Source: a virus. Taken from it: 40,503 bases of DNA. A program made the translations under genes and the position numbers. This document shows, piece by piece, positions 1 through 8,114 of this stretch. The stretch is from the IMG/VR virus record IMGVR_UViG_3300033571_014509, positions 1-40,503 of that record; one strand, 5' to 3'. The stretch's first letter is position 1; each line of letters begins with the position of its first letter. The notes below the pieces were generated by a model, which searched no databases, was not told the origin of the DNA, and worked only from the letters and a program-made list of their open reading frames with translations.

Positions 1-3000
1 TCCGTTGAGAGAGGGGATGCGGTGCCTGCCCTCTGGCGGGTCAACACTCCGCTTGATCAATTAAGGATCGGCAGCAGGTCCGCTAAATTGAATAGACCAG
101 ATCCATCCGGTCTTCGCAAGGGGGATTCTGAACGTGGCGAACCCGTTCAGGTCACACACGCGGAGGATGTACTCCAGCGGATCGTCAAAGACCCTAGCAA
201 CGACTCGATGTCCATCCTTGTTGCCCAGCACCTTCTCGACAAATTCGGAACGTCGGGCCGACTCCGCAGTATCCCCGTGGACGTCTATGAGAGCCTAGAG
301 GCTGGTATCCTTGGAGAATACAACACGGCTACCAAGCGCATTGGACTTGAGTCGTCGAGCGATGCGGAGACTTCTCTCGAAGAAGTTCTCCACTCACTCA
401 CGGCAGACCGGAAGCTGCCCGCTGGGGTTCAGGACCTTTTCAAAAGGATTCGCACTGAGGCAGTCCGCAAAGGGCTAACCTCCAAGGACCAGTGGACTCG
501 GGCCGCAGATCCCTCAATACTCAACAAGGAAGAGGGTGATGCTTTCCACTACGCATTCTCCGACCCACACGAGTTGCTTGCCGCTGCGCTAAAGAACCGC
601 TCAGTACGCGACGCACTCAACAACCTTGAAGTTCGTGACTCGATCACCGGAAAGCTGGTCAACGCCTGGAAGAAACTCAGGGATACATTCAAAAAGATGC
701 TCGGGTTCCAGGTCCGGGATAACTCGGCTCTCGACCAGTATCTTAACAGGATGTTCGACCACATGATTCGACCTGAGGATACGAATCCGCTTGACTCGGA
801 GGGGGGTAATGGTATATTATACGCACATGGCGAAAAATCAAAAATCTCAGAAGATCCATCAGTCGGATTCATCTACCCTTCCGGGTCCAATCGAGAAAAC
901 AATTATCGCAAACCGGAAAGCCTCGGAGCACTTGCGAAACAGACCCAAGATGTCGTTTCAGGAAGTAATGGCAATGGCCGCACGCAACGCTCCCTCTCAG
1001 ATTCCTTCGGATTACTAAGGGAGATTGTCGACAAAGAGGGACTCAACATTGTCCCCGCATTCTTCAAGCGCATCTGCAATGAGCGCACGATGCTGCGCGA
1101 TTCAAAGGGAGAATCAATCTCCGGAGCAGAACATACGCCTTATTATGATGGAACCTCAGGCCGAATTATTAAAATTGCCCACGCCGACGATTTTGGTAGC
1201 GGAGCGATTGGGAATAAAGGGACTCCCGATTATTTCACAGGTCTACACCTCAATAACCTTTTGTTTGATACTACCACTCGGTTTGAGGGGTTGATCAACA
1301 CCGGAGAGGGAGAGCTTCCGCAAGTAGTCACCTCACAGCCGTTCTTCGATGGTCGCCCGGCCACAACGAAAGAGATCGCAAAAGATCTGATTGCAAGAGG
1401 GTTCACCCGCATTGGAGGAAAAGACTCTAACCTCTGGGAACACAAGGAGCTGGGCGTCAAACTCCACGATAACGTACCCAAGAATGTGATGCGGCTTCCT
1501 GATGGGAGCCTACGCTATTTCGACGTAGACGTTTCCCTCTCCGAGGGGAATACCGTTGAAAACGTCGAGCGCATACTTAACCAGGAAAACCAAAGGCTCA
1601 ACGCGATCCGGACGAATAAGGCAGGAAATCCCCTCTTCGGAGGTTCAAAAGAAAAAACTACCGCGCTGGACGAGCCGGAAAAGACTCTATCCCCGGAACT
1701 TCAGAAAGCTCTCGGCGACACATCCTACGTCCCGTTCAAATGGAAAGAAGATGCTGGCCAGGTCAGTAAATGGCTTAACGACGCGGCCTCGGCTGACGGG
1801 GCAACCTGGGAAAAGATCGCTATGGACCTCATGTCCGAAGAGCCAGTCTCAGGGATCTCAGAGCGACAGAAGTTGGTAGGAAAGTTCATGCTCACCAAGT
1901 CGCTCGACAACGCGGCGTCAGATCTCCGCAAAGCCGGTAAGGTGTACGAAGCAGCTCGGTACAACAAGCTCGCCAAGACCCTTTACAAAACCGCAAAGCT
2001 GGACGCTAGTGCCTATGGACAGGGGCTGAATACGGTGAAGATGCTTACTGAGCTGGTCAGCGGTAACACCGCGCTCTCGGAATACGTTGATCCAATTTCC
2101 AAAGTTCATTACGAGAAACTTGCCGGGCGTGGAGAAGTAGCCGACCTCCTAGGAACCCTCAAGGGGAGTATGGAGGCCGGGGCCGACACAACGGTGGCTA
2201 AGTCAACCCCCCTGCTCGAAAAATTGGTTGAGGGTAAGAGCACCTCAGAATTGGGGCGCATCGTTAAAGAAGCCCTACTCAACCCCGATTCAACCCCCGA
2301 GTCTTTGGCCGGAGAAATTGCGGAAGCCGCAGGAGTTACCCCTGAGAAAGCTGCTCCCGCAGCGGAAGCAATTCGGAAAGTGTTTACACTCGAAGCCCGC
2401 AAATCTGCCAAGGCCAATCTGGATAGATTGGTCAAGAACGCCGAGTCCCAGGAGCAGAGAGCAAAACTCAAAAAGATCGTGGAGTCTGATTCCGATAAAC
2501 TAATGGGGCTCATTGGTCTGGGAGCGATGTCGGAAGAGAAATACTACAACGCGATCTCCAAGACCTACGGCCTCCCGAGCTGGGACCCGACGTTTGCCAA
2601 GTTCATTGAGAAAGAGGGCGAGAAGATTGCCGCACTGCCCCAGTCGATGAAGGACTACCGCCAGCAGAAAACCCAGCGACTCATGGGTGAGATCGCCAAG
2701 AAAGTCCGTACCGAAAAACTCAACAACAAGGACGCCGGAGAGATTGCAGATCTACTTACGACGTTCTGGCAACTGGGCGTTCTGAGTGGGCCTCCTACCC
2801 AGGTTGTCAACGCGATTGCTTCCGGGGCCAGTGTTGCAGGGGAATCTTTGGTGGAGGGCTTCGGGGCCGCTCTGAAAACCGGAGACTCCAAGCACATTGC
2901 TGAAGTATTCTCTGGATTCCTCCAAGCTATTTCAGGGAAAGGCGGGGCTAAGGGTCTGGCTGGCCAAGAGTTTTCAAGGGCCTTTAAGGAAGGGACCAGC

Positions 3001-4734
3001 AAATACAAGAACTCTAAGGGCGAAACCCTTTCCTCCATGGAGACACTACCTGATGCCGAAGACCTTCAGGGCGTCATGAAATTTTTCTCCGCCTACGGGA
3101 ACAAGCTCAAGTATGTGGGTCGATCTATGGCGGCGTTTGACTCCGCAAACATGGCTATGGCTGAACTGGCCGCAGAGCGCAGAGCGGCCCGCTACTTCCT
3201 CCAGTCCGAGAAGGGACTTAAAGGTGAGGCGCTGGAGTCCGGAATGAAGGATCTCTTCGATCCGGAAAGCGGAACGGTCGAAAAGCTCCGTGCTCAGGCT
3301 GAGCAAGAAGTTAAGGACGGGAACTACGCTGACGAAACCCCGGCAGACCAAAACCGCTGGGTGGAGCGTCGTGTCAACGAGCTTCTCTCCCAACGTCGCG
3401 ACGAACTGGCCGGAGGAGGCATCTCAGAAGCCGCTATCCAAGCCGCTGAAAGGTTCACCTACAACGACGACGCCCGTGGAATCCTAGGTCAGTTTGCCGG
3501 GTTCATGAACCAGATCAACCAAGAGACCAAGGTCTCGAAGTTCGTGATCTCGTTTATGAAAACCATGATGAATTTGGTCAACCAGACGGTTGATTGGTCT
3601 CCCTACGGCTACCTGCGGGGCGCTAACAAATCATTCAGCCAGACCCGTTTCAAAGAAGGCTCCAGGTTTGACCCTTACCGCTACACGGAGGGAAGCACGG
3701 AGCAGTACGCTCAGTACGCTCGGGCGACTATTGGAACACTGGCTTGGGCTGGGCTTGCTTACCTGGCCTACAAGGGTCTCGAAGAGGAGAAAGAGGGCAA
3801 CCCCCCAGTATTCTCGATCCATGGGGCGGGGCCTTCCAACAGCTACGACAAGCAGCAGCTACTTGCCACCCGCAACTGGCAGCCCAACTCCATCAGGATA
3901 GGTGGTCACTGGCTCAGGTACACGGATTGGCCGATACTCGGAATGGCTCTGGGTGGAATGGGCTCGTTCTTTGATTCCATGCGCTACGCCAAGGACGAAA
4001 GCACGACTTCAGAAAAGCTCTTTGCGGGCGCGATGGCCACCGCCTCCACGGTACTGGACAAGAATATGCTCCAAGGCGTATCCAACTTGTTCGAGGGCAT
4101 CCGCCAGTCCAGCAATTCTACCCAACAGGCCAATGCGCTGAAGCGTCTCATCTCTGGGGCAGTCGGAGGGTTCACTAATCCTGGTATGGCTAAGTGGGCC
4201 CGCAACTCGTTCTACGCAGATAAGGACGGCATGGTGAACCGACTCGATCAAAGCACCTTAGAGGGCTGGGCCTACTCCATGGTCCCGTTCTCAATGGGGT
4301 ACAATACCCCGGCTCTCAACACTCTTGGCGAACCCCTTCAACAGCCTTGGTACTCCGCCACCATGTGGAGGTTTGCCGATGTCAGCGGGGTGCCCCCTCA
4401 CCCCATCATCACGCCTCTGGTGAAGTCCGGATTGATGCTCCCTAACCCGAGCAAAAACACGGAGTTCCGCTATCTCGACAAGACCGGGGCGATGCAAAAA
4501 ACCAAGGTCGGAAAGTACCCCGAAATTAACAGGCGCTTTGTCGAGCTGCGAGGCCAGGCAATGAAAGAGATGCTGACTCCTGAGATAGTAGAAGACCTTA
4601 GCCGGATGGCTAAGCAGGAGAACCTCAACGAGGTACAGTCATATCTGGATTCCAAGGTCGGGGGCGCGGCGAGAAAATACGCCATCGCCCAGATCGAGCA
4701 GGAGATCCAAGACGGGAAACTACGACTTGATTAA
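1..4734 (+). CDS. Giant phage polyvalent protein (5'-partial): degenerate metallopeptidase-like, kinase-like and LPD-type helical regions
   Basis: The frame is open to the left edge, so the GTG at 22 may not be the true start; residues below count from it. Residues 95-230 resemble the metallopeptidase-like domain of phage polyvalent proteins: a helix with EEVLH (120-124) where HExxH is expected, then a downstream DPHELLAAAL (181-190) carrying the usual third-ligand Glu. The first His is Glu here, so zinc binding is doubtful. Residues 330-510 resemble the polyvalent protein-kinase domain: IIKI (candidate ATP-binding Lys), LHDNVPKNVM (481-490, catalytic-loop-like D...N) and FDVD (500-503). The rest is mostly helical; GPPTQVVNAIASG and RSMAAFDSANMA recall large-polyvalent-protein-associated (LPD) regions. 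Such proteins are thought to enter the host with the phage DNA. The end overlaps the next gene convergently. Domain calls are from memory of the families. Confidence 0.8.
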   Translation, partial: SVERGDAVPALWRVNTPLDQLRIGSRSAKLNRPDPSGLRKGDSERGEPVQVTHAEDVLQRIVKDPSNDSMSILVAQHLLDKFGTSGRLRSIPVDVYESLEAGILGEYNTATKRIGLESSSDAETSLEEVLHSLTADRKLPAGVQDLFKRIRTEAVRKGLTSKDQWTRAADPSILNKEEGDAFHYAFSDPHELLAAALKNRSVRDALNNLEVRDSITGKLVNAWKKLRDTFKKMLGFQVRDNSALDQYLNRMFDHMIRPEDTNPLDSEGGNGILYAHGEKSKISEDPSVGFIYPSGSNRENNYRKPESLGALAKQTQDVVSGSNGNGRTQRSLSDSFGLLREIVDKEGLNIVPAFFKRICNERTMLRDSKGESISGAEHTPYYDGTSGRIIKIAHADDFGSGAIGNKGTPDYFTGLHLNNLLFDTTTRFEGLINTGEGELPQVVTSQPFFDGRPATTKEIAKDLIARGFTRIGGKDSNLWEHKELGVKLHDNVPKNVMRLPDGSLRYFDVDVSLSEGNTVENVERILNQENQRLNAIRTNKAGNPLFGGSKEKTTALDEPEKTLSPELQKALGDTSYVPFKWKEDAGQVSKWLNDAASADGATWEKIAMDLMSEEPVSGISERQKLVGKFMLTKSLDNAASDLRKAGKVYEAARYNKLAKTLYKTAKLDASAYGQGLNTVKMLTELVSGNTALSEYVDPISKVHYEKLAGRGEVADLLGTLKGSMEAGADTTVAKSTPLLEKLVEGKSTSELGRIVKEALLNPDSTPESLAGEIAEAAGVTPEKAAPAAEAIRKVFTLEARKSAKANLDRLVKNAESQEQRAKLKKIVESDSDKLMGLIGLGAMSEEKYYNAISKTYGLPSWDPTFAKFIEKEGEKIAALPQSMKDYRQQKTQRLMGEIAKKVRTEKLNNKDAGEIADLLTTFWQLGVLSGPPTQVVNAIASGASVAGESLVEGFGAALKTGDSKHIAEVFSGFLQAISGKGGAKGLAGQEFSRAFKEGTSKYKNSKGETLSSMETLPDAEDLQGVMKFFSAYGNKLKYVGRSMAAFDSANMAMAELAAERRAARYFLQSEKGLKGEALESGMKDLFDPESGTVEKLRAQAEQEVKDGNYADETPADQNRWVERRVNELLSQRRDELAGGGISEAAIQAAERFTYNDDARGILGQFAGFMNQINQETKVSKFVISFMKTMMNLVNQTVDWSPYGYLRGANKSFSQTRFKEGSRFDPYRYTEGSTEQYAQYARATIGTLAWAGLAYLAYKGLEEEKEGNPPVFSIHGAGPSNSYDKQQLLATRNWQPNSIRIGGHWLRYTDWPILGMALGGMGSFFDSMRYAKDESTTSEKLFAGAMATASTVLDKNMLQGVSNLFEGIRQSSNSTQQANALKRLISGAVGGFTNPGMAKWARNSFYADKDGMVNRLDQSTLEGWAYSMVPFSMGYNTPALNTLGEPLQQPWYSATMWRFADVSGVPPHPIITPLVKSGLMLPNPSKNTEFRYLDKTGAMQKTKVGKYPEINRRFVELRGQAMKEMLTPEIVEDLSRMAKQENLNEVQSYLDSKVGGAARKYAIAQIEQEIQDGKLRLD
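827..1018 (+). CDS. Possible nested small gene (63 aa) inside the polyvalent protein gene
   Basis: This 63-residue frame lies at +1 relative to the long frame, in the low-complexity linker between the metallopeptidase-like and kinase-like domains. It starts MAKNQKSQKI and ends QIPSDY. Its ATG follows a TATATTATACGCAC segment that resembles both a -10 box and the GGTATATT half of the motif recurring upstream of other genes here. Its composition is plausible for a real basic protein, while the long frame is Ser/Asn/Gly-rich at this point. It may be a true overlapping gene, a remnant of a gene captured by the fusion, or chance. Confidence 0.28.
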   Translation: MAKNQKSQKIHQSDSSTLPGPIEKTIIANRKASEHLRNRPKMSFQEVMAMAARNAPSQIPSDY

Positions 4735-4938
4735 AGGCAACACCTTGAAGATCCCCACAATGGCCCAAGCCACAAGAAACCATACTCCCACCAACCCGCC
4801 GACAAGCAGGAGCGGCCCGAGGATGATGCCTATAGCAGCAATCAAAAGCCTCTTCCTCCATACGTCGGGGGTCTCATGTACTGCGTGGTTGAGGGGCATG
4901 TTCGGCGTCTGACTATTTTTAGGTCTATACGTGCTCAT
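4720..4938 (-). CDS. Small membrane protein, two predicted TM segments (72 aa)
   Basis: The chosen start is the ATG at 4938 (MSTYRPKNSQ); a longer in-frame extension upstream would run into the opposite-strand gene. After a polar N-terminus, RKRLLIAAIGIILGP and VGGLVGVWFLVAWAIVG form one long or two closely spaced membrane helices, ending with a Lys. The stop overlaps the end of the polyvalent gene by 15 bp (convergent). A small two-TM phage protein in this position could be holin-like, but no lysis enzyme is visible nearby, so the role is open. Confidence 0.6.
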   Translation of the reverse strand: MSTYRPKNSQTPNMPLNHAVHETPDVWRKRLLIAAIGIILGPLLLVGGLVGVWFLVAWAIVGIFKVLPLIKS

Positions 4939-4941
4939 AAA

Positions 4942-5172
4942 ATGAAACGATTGAACGATGTGATGGTTGATCCGCCGGGAGGCTGGCGCTGGACGTGTGC
5001 CCAGCATGGAACCAGACTCCAAGCGGAGAATTTCGGCCTACTCTTGGCCAGAGTGAACGGGTACTTTAGAGCCAATGGCATCGAGGTACCTGGCGACAGG
5101 GTCGCATGGTTGCAGAACGATCTCTGTATCCAGCATGGATGGGGACCGGAGGTCTGTCATTCACTTGAGTAG
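4942..5172 (+). CDS. Small Cys/His-containing phage protein (76 aa)
   Basis: Starts MKRLNDVMVD; the body has the pattern WTCAQHG ... NGYFRANG ... W ... LCIQHGWG ... VCHSLE. The spaced W-x-C, NG and C-x-x-H elements match a small protein type I recall from many phages, function unknown. It starts 3 bp past the divergent gene ending its 5' end at 4938 and ends convergently over the next minus-strand gene by 12 bp. No Shine-Dalgarno is seen. Confidence 0.55.
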   Translation: MKRLNDVMVDPPGGWRWTCAQHGTRLQAENFGLLLARVNGYFRANGIEVPGDRVAWLQNDLCIQHGWGPEVCHSLE

Positions 5173-5364
5173 CTTCCAAGTGGCTTTGGCCACTTCGATC
5201 CCCGACTCTGTGGCGACCGCGACTAACTGCTCGGCAGTAGCTTGATCCATATTCCCTCTGATTAGGAAATCATATGGCGAAGGATCAAACACAGAGTAAT
5301 TACCTTGGTTGCGCCAATAATACCCACGAACCGGAGTGTGCATGATAGCGTAGCTTTCTTTCAT
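5161..5364 (-). CDS. Hypothetical protein, 67 aa
   Basis: Starts MKESYAIMHTPVRGYYWRNQ and ends KATWKLLK. Aromatic-rich N-terminus followed by a short predicted helix (DQATAEQLVAVATESG). Nothing recognisable. It heads the distal end of a minus-strand string of small genes and overlaps the plus-strand gene ending at 5172. Confidence 0.5.
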   Translation of the reverse strand: MKESYAIMHTPVRGYYWRNQGNYSVFDPSPYDFLIRGNMDQATAEQLVAVATESGIEVAKATWKLLK

Positions 5365-5370
5365 CGGGGC

Positions 5371-5670
5371 CTAGTAACTAGAGGGCCCGAAGATCACAGC
5401 GTTCCCGTTACGGACTCGGGTGACGGTCACGGAGCCACCATCAGGCCAGGAGATGATGCTTCCGTTGCCCTTCTCGTCGATGCGTGAGTGGTAGTTGCCT
5501 GTCTGCCTGGTGCCGTCCCTTAATGTAACGTCATAGACGGTTCCGGAGATAGTCCCAGAGATGATCTGGGAAGGACTGACGGGTAGCCCTATCGGTTGGG
5601 CACTGAGTTGCAGGGTTGCAGGGCTACAGGATAGGAGCACCGCAGGGATGATGTGTTTCAGTAGGTTCAT
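5371..5670 (-). CDS. Exported small protein with signal peptide (99 aa)
   Basis: The N-terminus MNLLKHIIPAVLLSC is a typical signal sequence. LLSC could be a weak lipobox, or cleavage could follow LSA before QPIG. The mature part is Gly/Ser/Thr-rich with a short beta pattern (GTVYDVTLRDGTRQTGNY). The hydrophobic stretch SCSPATLQLS is encoded by a degenerate copy of the 8-bp GCAGGGTT repeat found across the window, so part of the signal region may have been built by repeat insertion. It overlaps the upstream gene by 47 bp. Confidence 0.6.
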   Translation of the reverse strand: MNLLKHIIPAVLLSCSPATLQLSAQPIGLPVSPSQIISGTISGTVYDVTLRDGTRQTGNYHSRIDEKGNGSIISWPDGGSVTVTRVRNGNAVIFGPSSY

Positions 5671-5851
5671 AGGATTTTAGGTGGTTGATGTAGTCGATGA
5701 AGTCTTGCTTGGTGAATTCGTCACCTTGCCAAGTGTTAGGGTCTGCGGCGGCTGCGTGGAGCCAGATGCCGTACTCGACTCCTGGGTTGCTGGTTGCAGT
5801 GATGTTGGCACCAGGGTCCCAGTGATCTGGGATGGAGCGTTTGATTTTCAT
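5624..5851 (-). CDS. Hypothetical protein, 75 aa
   Basis: Starts MKIKRSIPDHWDPGANITAT. Contains YGIWLHAAAADPNTW and TKQDFIDYINHLKSYEP. No domain recognised. The gene overlaps its upstream neighbour by an ATGA (5848-5851), which supports both starts, and overlaps the exported-protein gene downstream. Confidence 0.55.
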   Translation of the reverse strand: MKIKRSIPDHWDPGANITATSNPGVEYGIWLHAAAADPNTWQGDEFTKQDFIDYINHLKSYEPTETHHPCGAPIL

Positions 5852-6045
5852 TTGATTTTCTCTTTTGATTTCAAAGTTGCTTTAGCCTGAATTATTTTTT
5901 CGTAAGCGCGGATATAAGAGTTGTGCTGAATACCAGTGTTAGGCTGAGCCTTGTCTGTATATATTTCACCCGCTCCGTAGCCTTGACTAAGGACGTAGGT
6001 AAGCTCGTTTAACTCCGCAAGAGTAAACTCGATGGTAGTTTTCAT
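5848..6045 (-). CDS. Hypothetical helical protein, 65 aa
   Basis: Starts MKTTIEFTLAELNELTYVLSQ and ends KATLKSKEKIK. The predicted fold is two helices with a basic tail, of the kind often seen in small phage regulators, but no family is recognised. ATGA overlaps on both sides (6042-6045 and 5848-5851) place it in a translationally coupled run. Confidence 0.6.
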   Translation of the reverse strand: MKTTIEFTLAELNELTYVLSQGYGAGEIYTDKAQPNTGIQHNSYIRAYEKIIQAKATLKSKEKIK

Positions 6046-6245
6046 AATGGTTTAGGGATAAAAGCAAATGCTAAATCAGAGGTATCTTTGTGCCGCTGTA
6101 CTAACTCGCTGGTCAGGGACCTGATTACGTCAGAAGGGGTTAGGCCGACCTTACCTGCAATGTGGACGATACCTTCCCACGTGGAATCTAGTTCGAGGTA
6201 GGCCACTCGGCGTTTGCCGGGGGCTATTCTACTTTTCTTGGTCAT
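6042..6245 (-). CDS. Ribbon-helix-helix-like DNA-binding protein (67 aa)
   Basis: Basic start MTKKSRIAPGKRRVAYLELD, then HIAGKVGLTPSDVIRSLTSELV. The pattern is a short strand followed by two helices with an S/T-P-S turn, as in Arc/MetJ-type ribbon-helix-helix proteins. It shares the frame RRV-Y-[IL]-E ... IA-K-GL-PS--IR with the gene at 38782-38976, so the two look like paralogues at opposite ends of the gene cluster. Either could bind one of the repeated operator-like motifs; that is inference. Confidence 0.6.
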   Translation of the reverse strand: MTKKSRIAPGKRRVAYLELDSTWEGIVHIAGKVGLTPSDVIRSLTSELVQRHKDTSDLAFAFIPKPL

Positions 6246-6325
6246 AATGTTTTTAGGGGTTGTGCTCGTCTCTCCGAGCGGTCACGCCGTGCTTCCCAGG
6301 CGTTCGGTATTTGGAGGGAAATGTA

Positions 6326-6649
6326 CTACGCTGCGGGCGCGTTGGCAAACACCCGCACTTGGAAGAAGCCACGGTCCGGCTTGGTGGCGATCGGAGACAT
6401 GGAGTCTTCCTTATAGGAGACTTGGAATCCGAGCACCCCGAGAGCCGAGGCCAAGTGGTTCAACTGGTTGGTGAGTGCCTTGGCATAGACCTCTCCCCCG
6501 CCGGTCGGCAGGAAAGTATGGCACTTGAAGACAGGAGCCTCCTGTCCCATCAAGTTACCGGATTCTTCGGCCTTGGTGATGGCTTCGGCGACCGAGTGCT
6601 GGACTTCGAGGTCCAGTGTGTCGTGCTCTTCGTGGTTAATATCAGTCAT
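6326..6649 (-). CDS. Hypothetical protein, 107 aa
   Basis: Acidic, His-containing N-terminus (MTDINHEEHDTLDLE), a helical middle (VYAKALTNQLNHLASALGVLG) and a beta-like end (GFFQVRVFANAPAA). No family recognised. Overlaps the upstream gene by 8 bp. The 80 bp between it and the next gene downstream show nothing distinctive. Confidence 0.55.
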   Translation of the reverse strand: MTDINHEEHDTLDLEVQHSVAEAITKAEESGNLMGQEAPVFKCHTFLPTGGGEVYAKALTNQLNHLASALGVLGFQVSYKEDSMSPIATKPDRGFFQVRVFANAPAA

Positions 6650-6830
6650 TGGTCAGGGCGTGGAGGTCGGCGAGGGCTGCCTCTTCGGTGTCGTAGTGGT
6701 AGGTGACGAAGACGGGCTCTTCGGCCTTGCTGTAGGCGAGATCCACGACCAGGGTCTTGCCCTCGTTACGGAGGGAAACCAGACTAACGTGGTCGCGGTT
6801 GATGTAGGTGTCTTTGACTTTAACGAACAT
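6642..6830 (-). CDS. Hypothetical all-beta small protein, 62 aa
   Basis: Starts MFVKVKDTYINRDHVSLVSL. It consists of alternating hydrophobic strands (KTLVVDLAY, PVFVTYHY) and a short C-terminal helix (EEAALADLHALTND). This resembles small phage proteins that follow a YINxDHI/V-type strand opening, but no function is assigned. Confidence 0.6.
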   Translation of the reverse strand: MFVKVKDTYINRDHVSLVSLRNEGKTLVVDLAYSKAEEPVFVTYHYDTEEAALADLHALTND

Positions 6831-6850
6831 GGTGTTGTGTGGTTGGAGGT

Positions 6851-7093
6851 TTACTTCATGGACTTGCTACCCCGGCACCGCCACTTGCGGCGGCTCAGGT
6901 TATTGGGACTGTTGGGATCTTTACGCCAGTCACCTTTGATGGCGTTGCTACGGGCGCAGTAACTATCCCCGCGCTTAGATCCTGGAGCAACATTGGCTCC
7001 TTTTTGACCATATGAAACCTTTCGGGTTCCTCCGGTCTTTGGATTTGTTACTAATTTAACTGACGCTTTTCCGGCTGCTGGTTTAGGTTTCAT
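6851..7093 (-). CDS. DUF6321-type basic phage protein (80 aa)
   Basis: Very basic, with a conserved-looking core: NPKTGGTRKVSYGQKGANV, GSKRGDSYCARS and DPNSPNNLSRRKWRCRGSKS. I recognise the GDxYCARS ... SPNxLSRxKWxCRGxKS pattern as the DUF6321 phage family, function unknown. Its ATG directly abuts the TAA of the homing-endonuclease gene upstream (stop at 7094-7096), consistent with insertion of that gene immediately before it. Confidence 0.7.
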   Translation of the reverse strand: MKPKPAAGKASVKLVTNPKTGGTRKVSYGQKGANVAPGSKRGDSYCARSNAIKGDWRKDPNSPNNLSRRKWRCRGSKSMK

Positions 7094-7735
7094 TTATTTT
7101 TTTTTTTCTCTGTAGTATTGAGTTTTACTTGTTGCTCCAAAAATCTCCCAAGGTGCTTTTTTATATGCAAAAGGTAACAGACTAACATTACTGTCTCCGA
7201 TCTTCTCAGCTTTTATTACTCCGTTAGATCGTAGAGTACCGTGTACTCTCCCTAGGTTTTTTCTTTTGAACCATTTGGAAACAACTGAACCTTTGACTCT
7301 GAAGTTATCTCCTGCCAATCTCAGGCTATTAAACGACTCTATTTTGCCAGAATTATAGTAGAAAATATATTGATTTCTGGTTTGTGACTCAGACATTTTC
7401 TTCTTGTGTCCTTCCGAAAATTTAATTCTCGCCATTGGCGCGGTTGCGCTTTTGCAAAAGTTTAAGCAGTTATCGTTTCCGACATTTTCGTCTAGGTATT
7501 TCTGTTCTTCCTCCAGAATGCTATCCTCGTCACACAGAATAAGTATCTTAAAAAAGATGGCGTCCTCACCATACTTATCGAAACATCTTTGAAGTCGTTG
7601 ATTCCGATGATTCCCGGAACGCAACTTTGAAATATGGTTTTTCTTGCGGGCATCGACATTCACGCTGCTGCCGTAATACTTATGTCCAGCAATCTCTATT
7701 TCATATACTCCCGATCTTTTTTTCAGCGTAGCCAT
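7094..7735 (-). CDS. GIY-YIG homing endonuclease (213 aa)
   Basis: Start taken at the ATG 7735 (MATLKKRSGVYEIE); an in-frame ATG at 7777 would add 14 residues that do not fit the fold. GVYEIEI ... KYYGSS is the GIY-YIG core, followed by DARKKNH (catalytic Arg region) and LEEEQKYLDE (catalytic Glu region). HKKKMSESQ and the segment near FNSLRLAGDNFRVKG resemble the NUMOD/IENR1-like DNA-binding modules of intron-encoded and free-standing homing enzymes. The gene is clearly more AT-rich than its neighbours and ends in a homopolymeric T tract (plus strand 7097-7107). Both suggest independent mobility. Confidence 0.85.
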   Translation of the reverse strand: MATLKKRSGVYEIEIAGHKYYGSSVNVDARKKNHISKLRSGNHRNQRLQRCFDKYGEDAIFFKILILCDEDSILEEEQKYLDENVGNDNCLNFCKSATAPMARIKFSEGHKKKMSESQTRNQYIFYYNSGKIESFNSLRLAGDNFRVKGSVVSKWFKRKNLGRVHGTLRSNGVIKAEKIGDSNVSLLPFAYKKAPWEIFGATSKTQYYREKKK

Positions 7736-7761
7736 AGTATTTATCGGGCTGTGGTATAGGT

Positions 7762-7848
7762 TCAGTTCCAAGGCCACTGGGTGTTACGGATGCCCACGAT
7801 AACGAGGAGCAGTCCGACACTAAGGGCGAGGAAACCGATGAGATTCAT
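7762..7848 (-). CDS. Tiny single-TM membrane peptide (28 aa)
   Basis: ATG at 7848 to TGA at 7762-7764 encodes MNLIGFLALSVGLLLVIVGI plus a polar tail RNTQWPWN. This is a clean transmembrane helix followed by charged and aromatic residues. It fits exactly between two genes (stop of the neighbour upstream at 7851). Two more tiny membrane genes of similar size occur in this window. Confidence 0.5.
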   Translation of the reverse strand: MNLIGFLALSVGLLLVIVGIRNTQWPWN

Positions 7849-7850
7849 GA

Positions 7851-8111
7851 CTATCGTCCGCGCCGGACCATTGACTTGTCGGCGCGATTGGAGGAGGCGG
7901 ACCGAAGCCGCCAGTTGGAGGGCTTGTTACTGCCGCCCTTGTTGAGGGCTACCTTGTGATCGACGTCCTTGCCCTTGAGAGCTGCTGCACCCAGCCGCTT
8001 CTTCATATGGGCTCGGGCAAGGTTGCGTTCCTCCCGTCGTTCGACTTGCTCGGGACGGGCTTGATAAGCGCGGTCATAGGCGCTGTAGACTCTGACTCTT
8101 TTCTTCTCCAT
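7851..8111 (-). CDS. HNH-like basic phage protein (86 aa)
   Basis: A basic N-terminal helix (RREERNLARAHMKKRLG) leads into ALKGKDVDHKVALNKGGSN and SNWRLRSASSNRADKS. The GKDVDHxxxLxxGGSNxxSNWR block is the beta-beta-alpha HNH-type core seen in short phage proteins. The DH pair and the following Asn are present; a final catalytic His is not obvious. It may be a reduced HNH nuclease or a packaging or structural relative. Confidence 0.65.
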   Translation of the reverse strand: MEKKRVRVYSAYDRAYQARPEQVERREERNLARAHMKKRLGAAALKGKDVDHKVALNKGGSNKPSNWRLRSASSNRADKSMVRRGR

Positions 8112-8114
8112 GGG

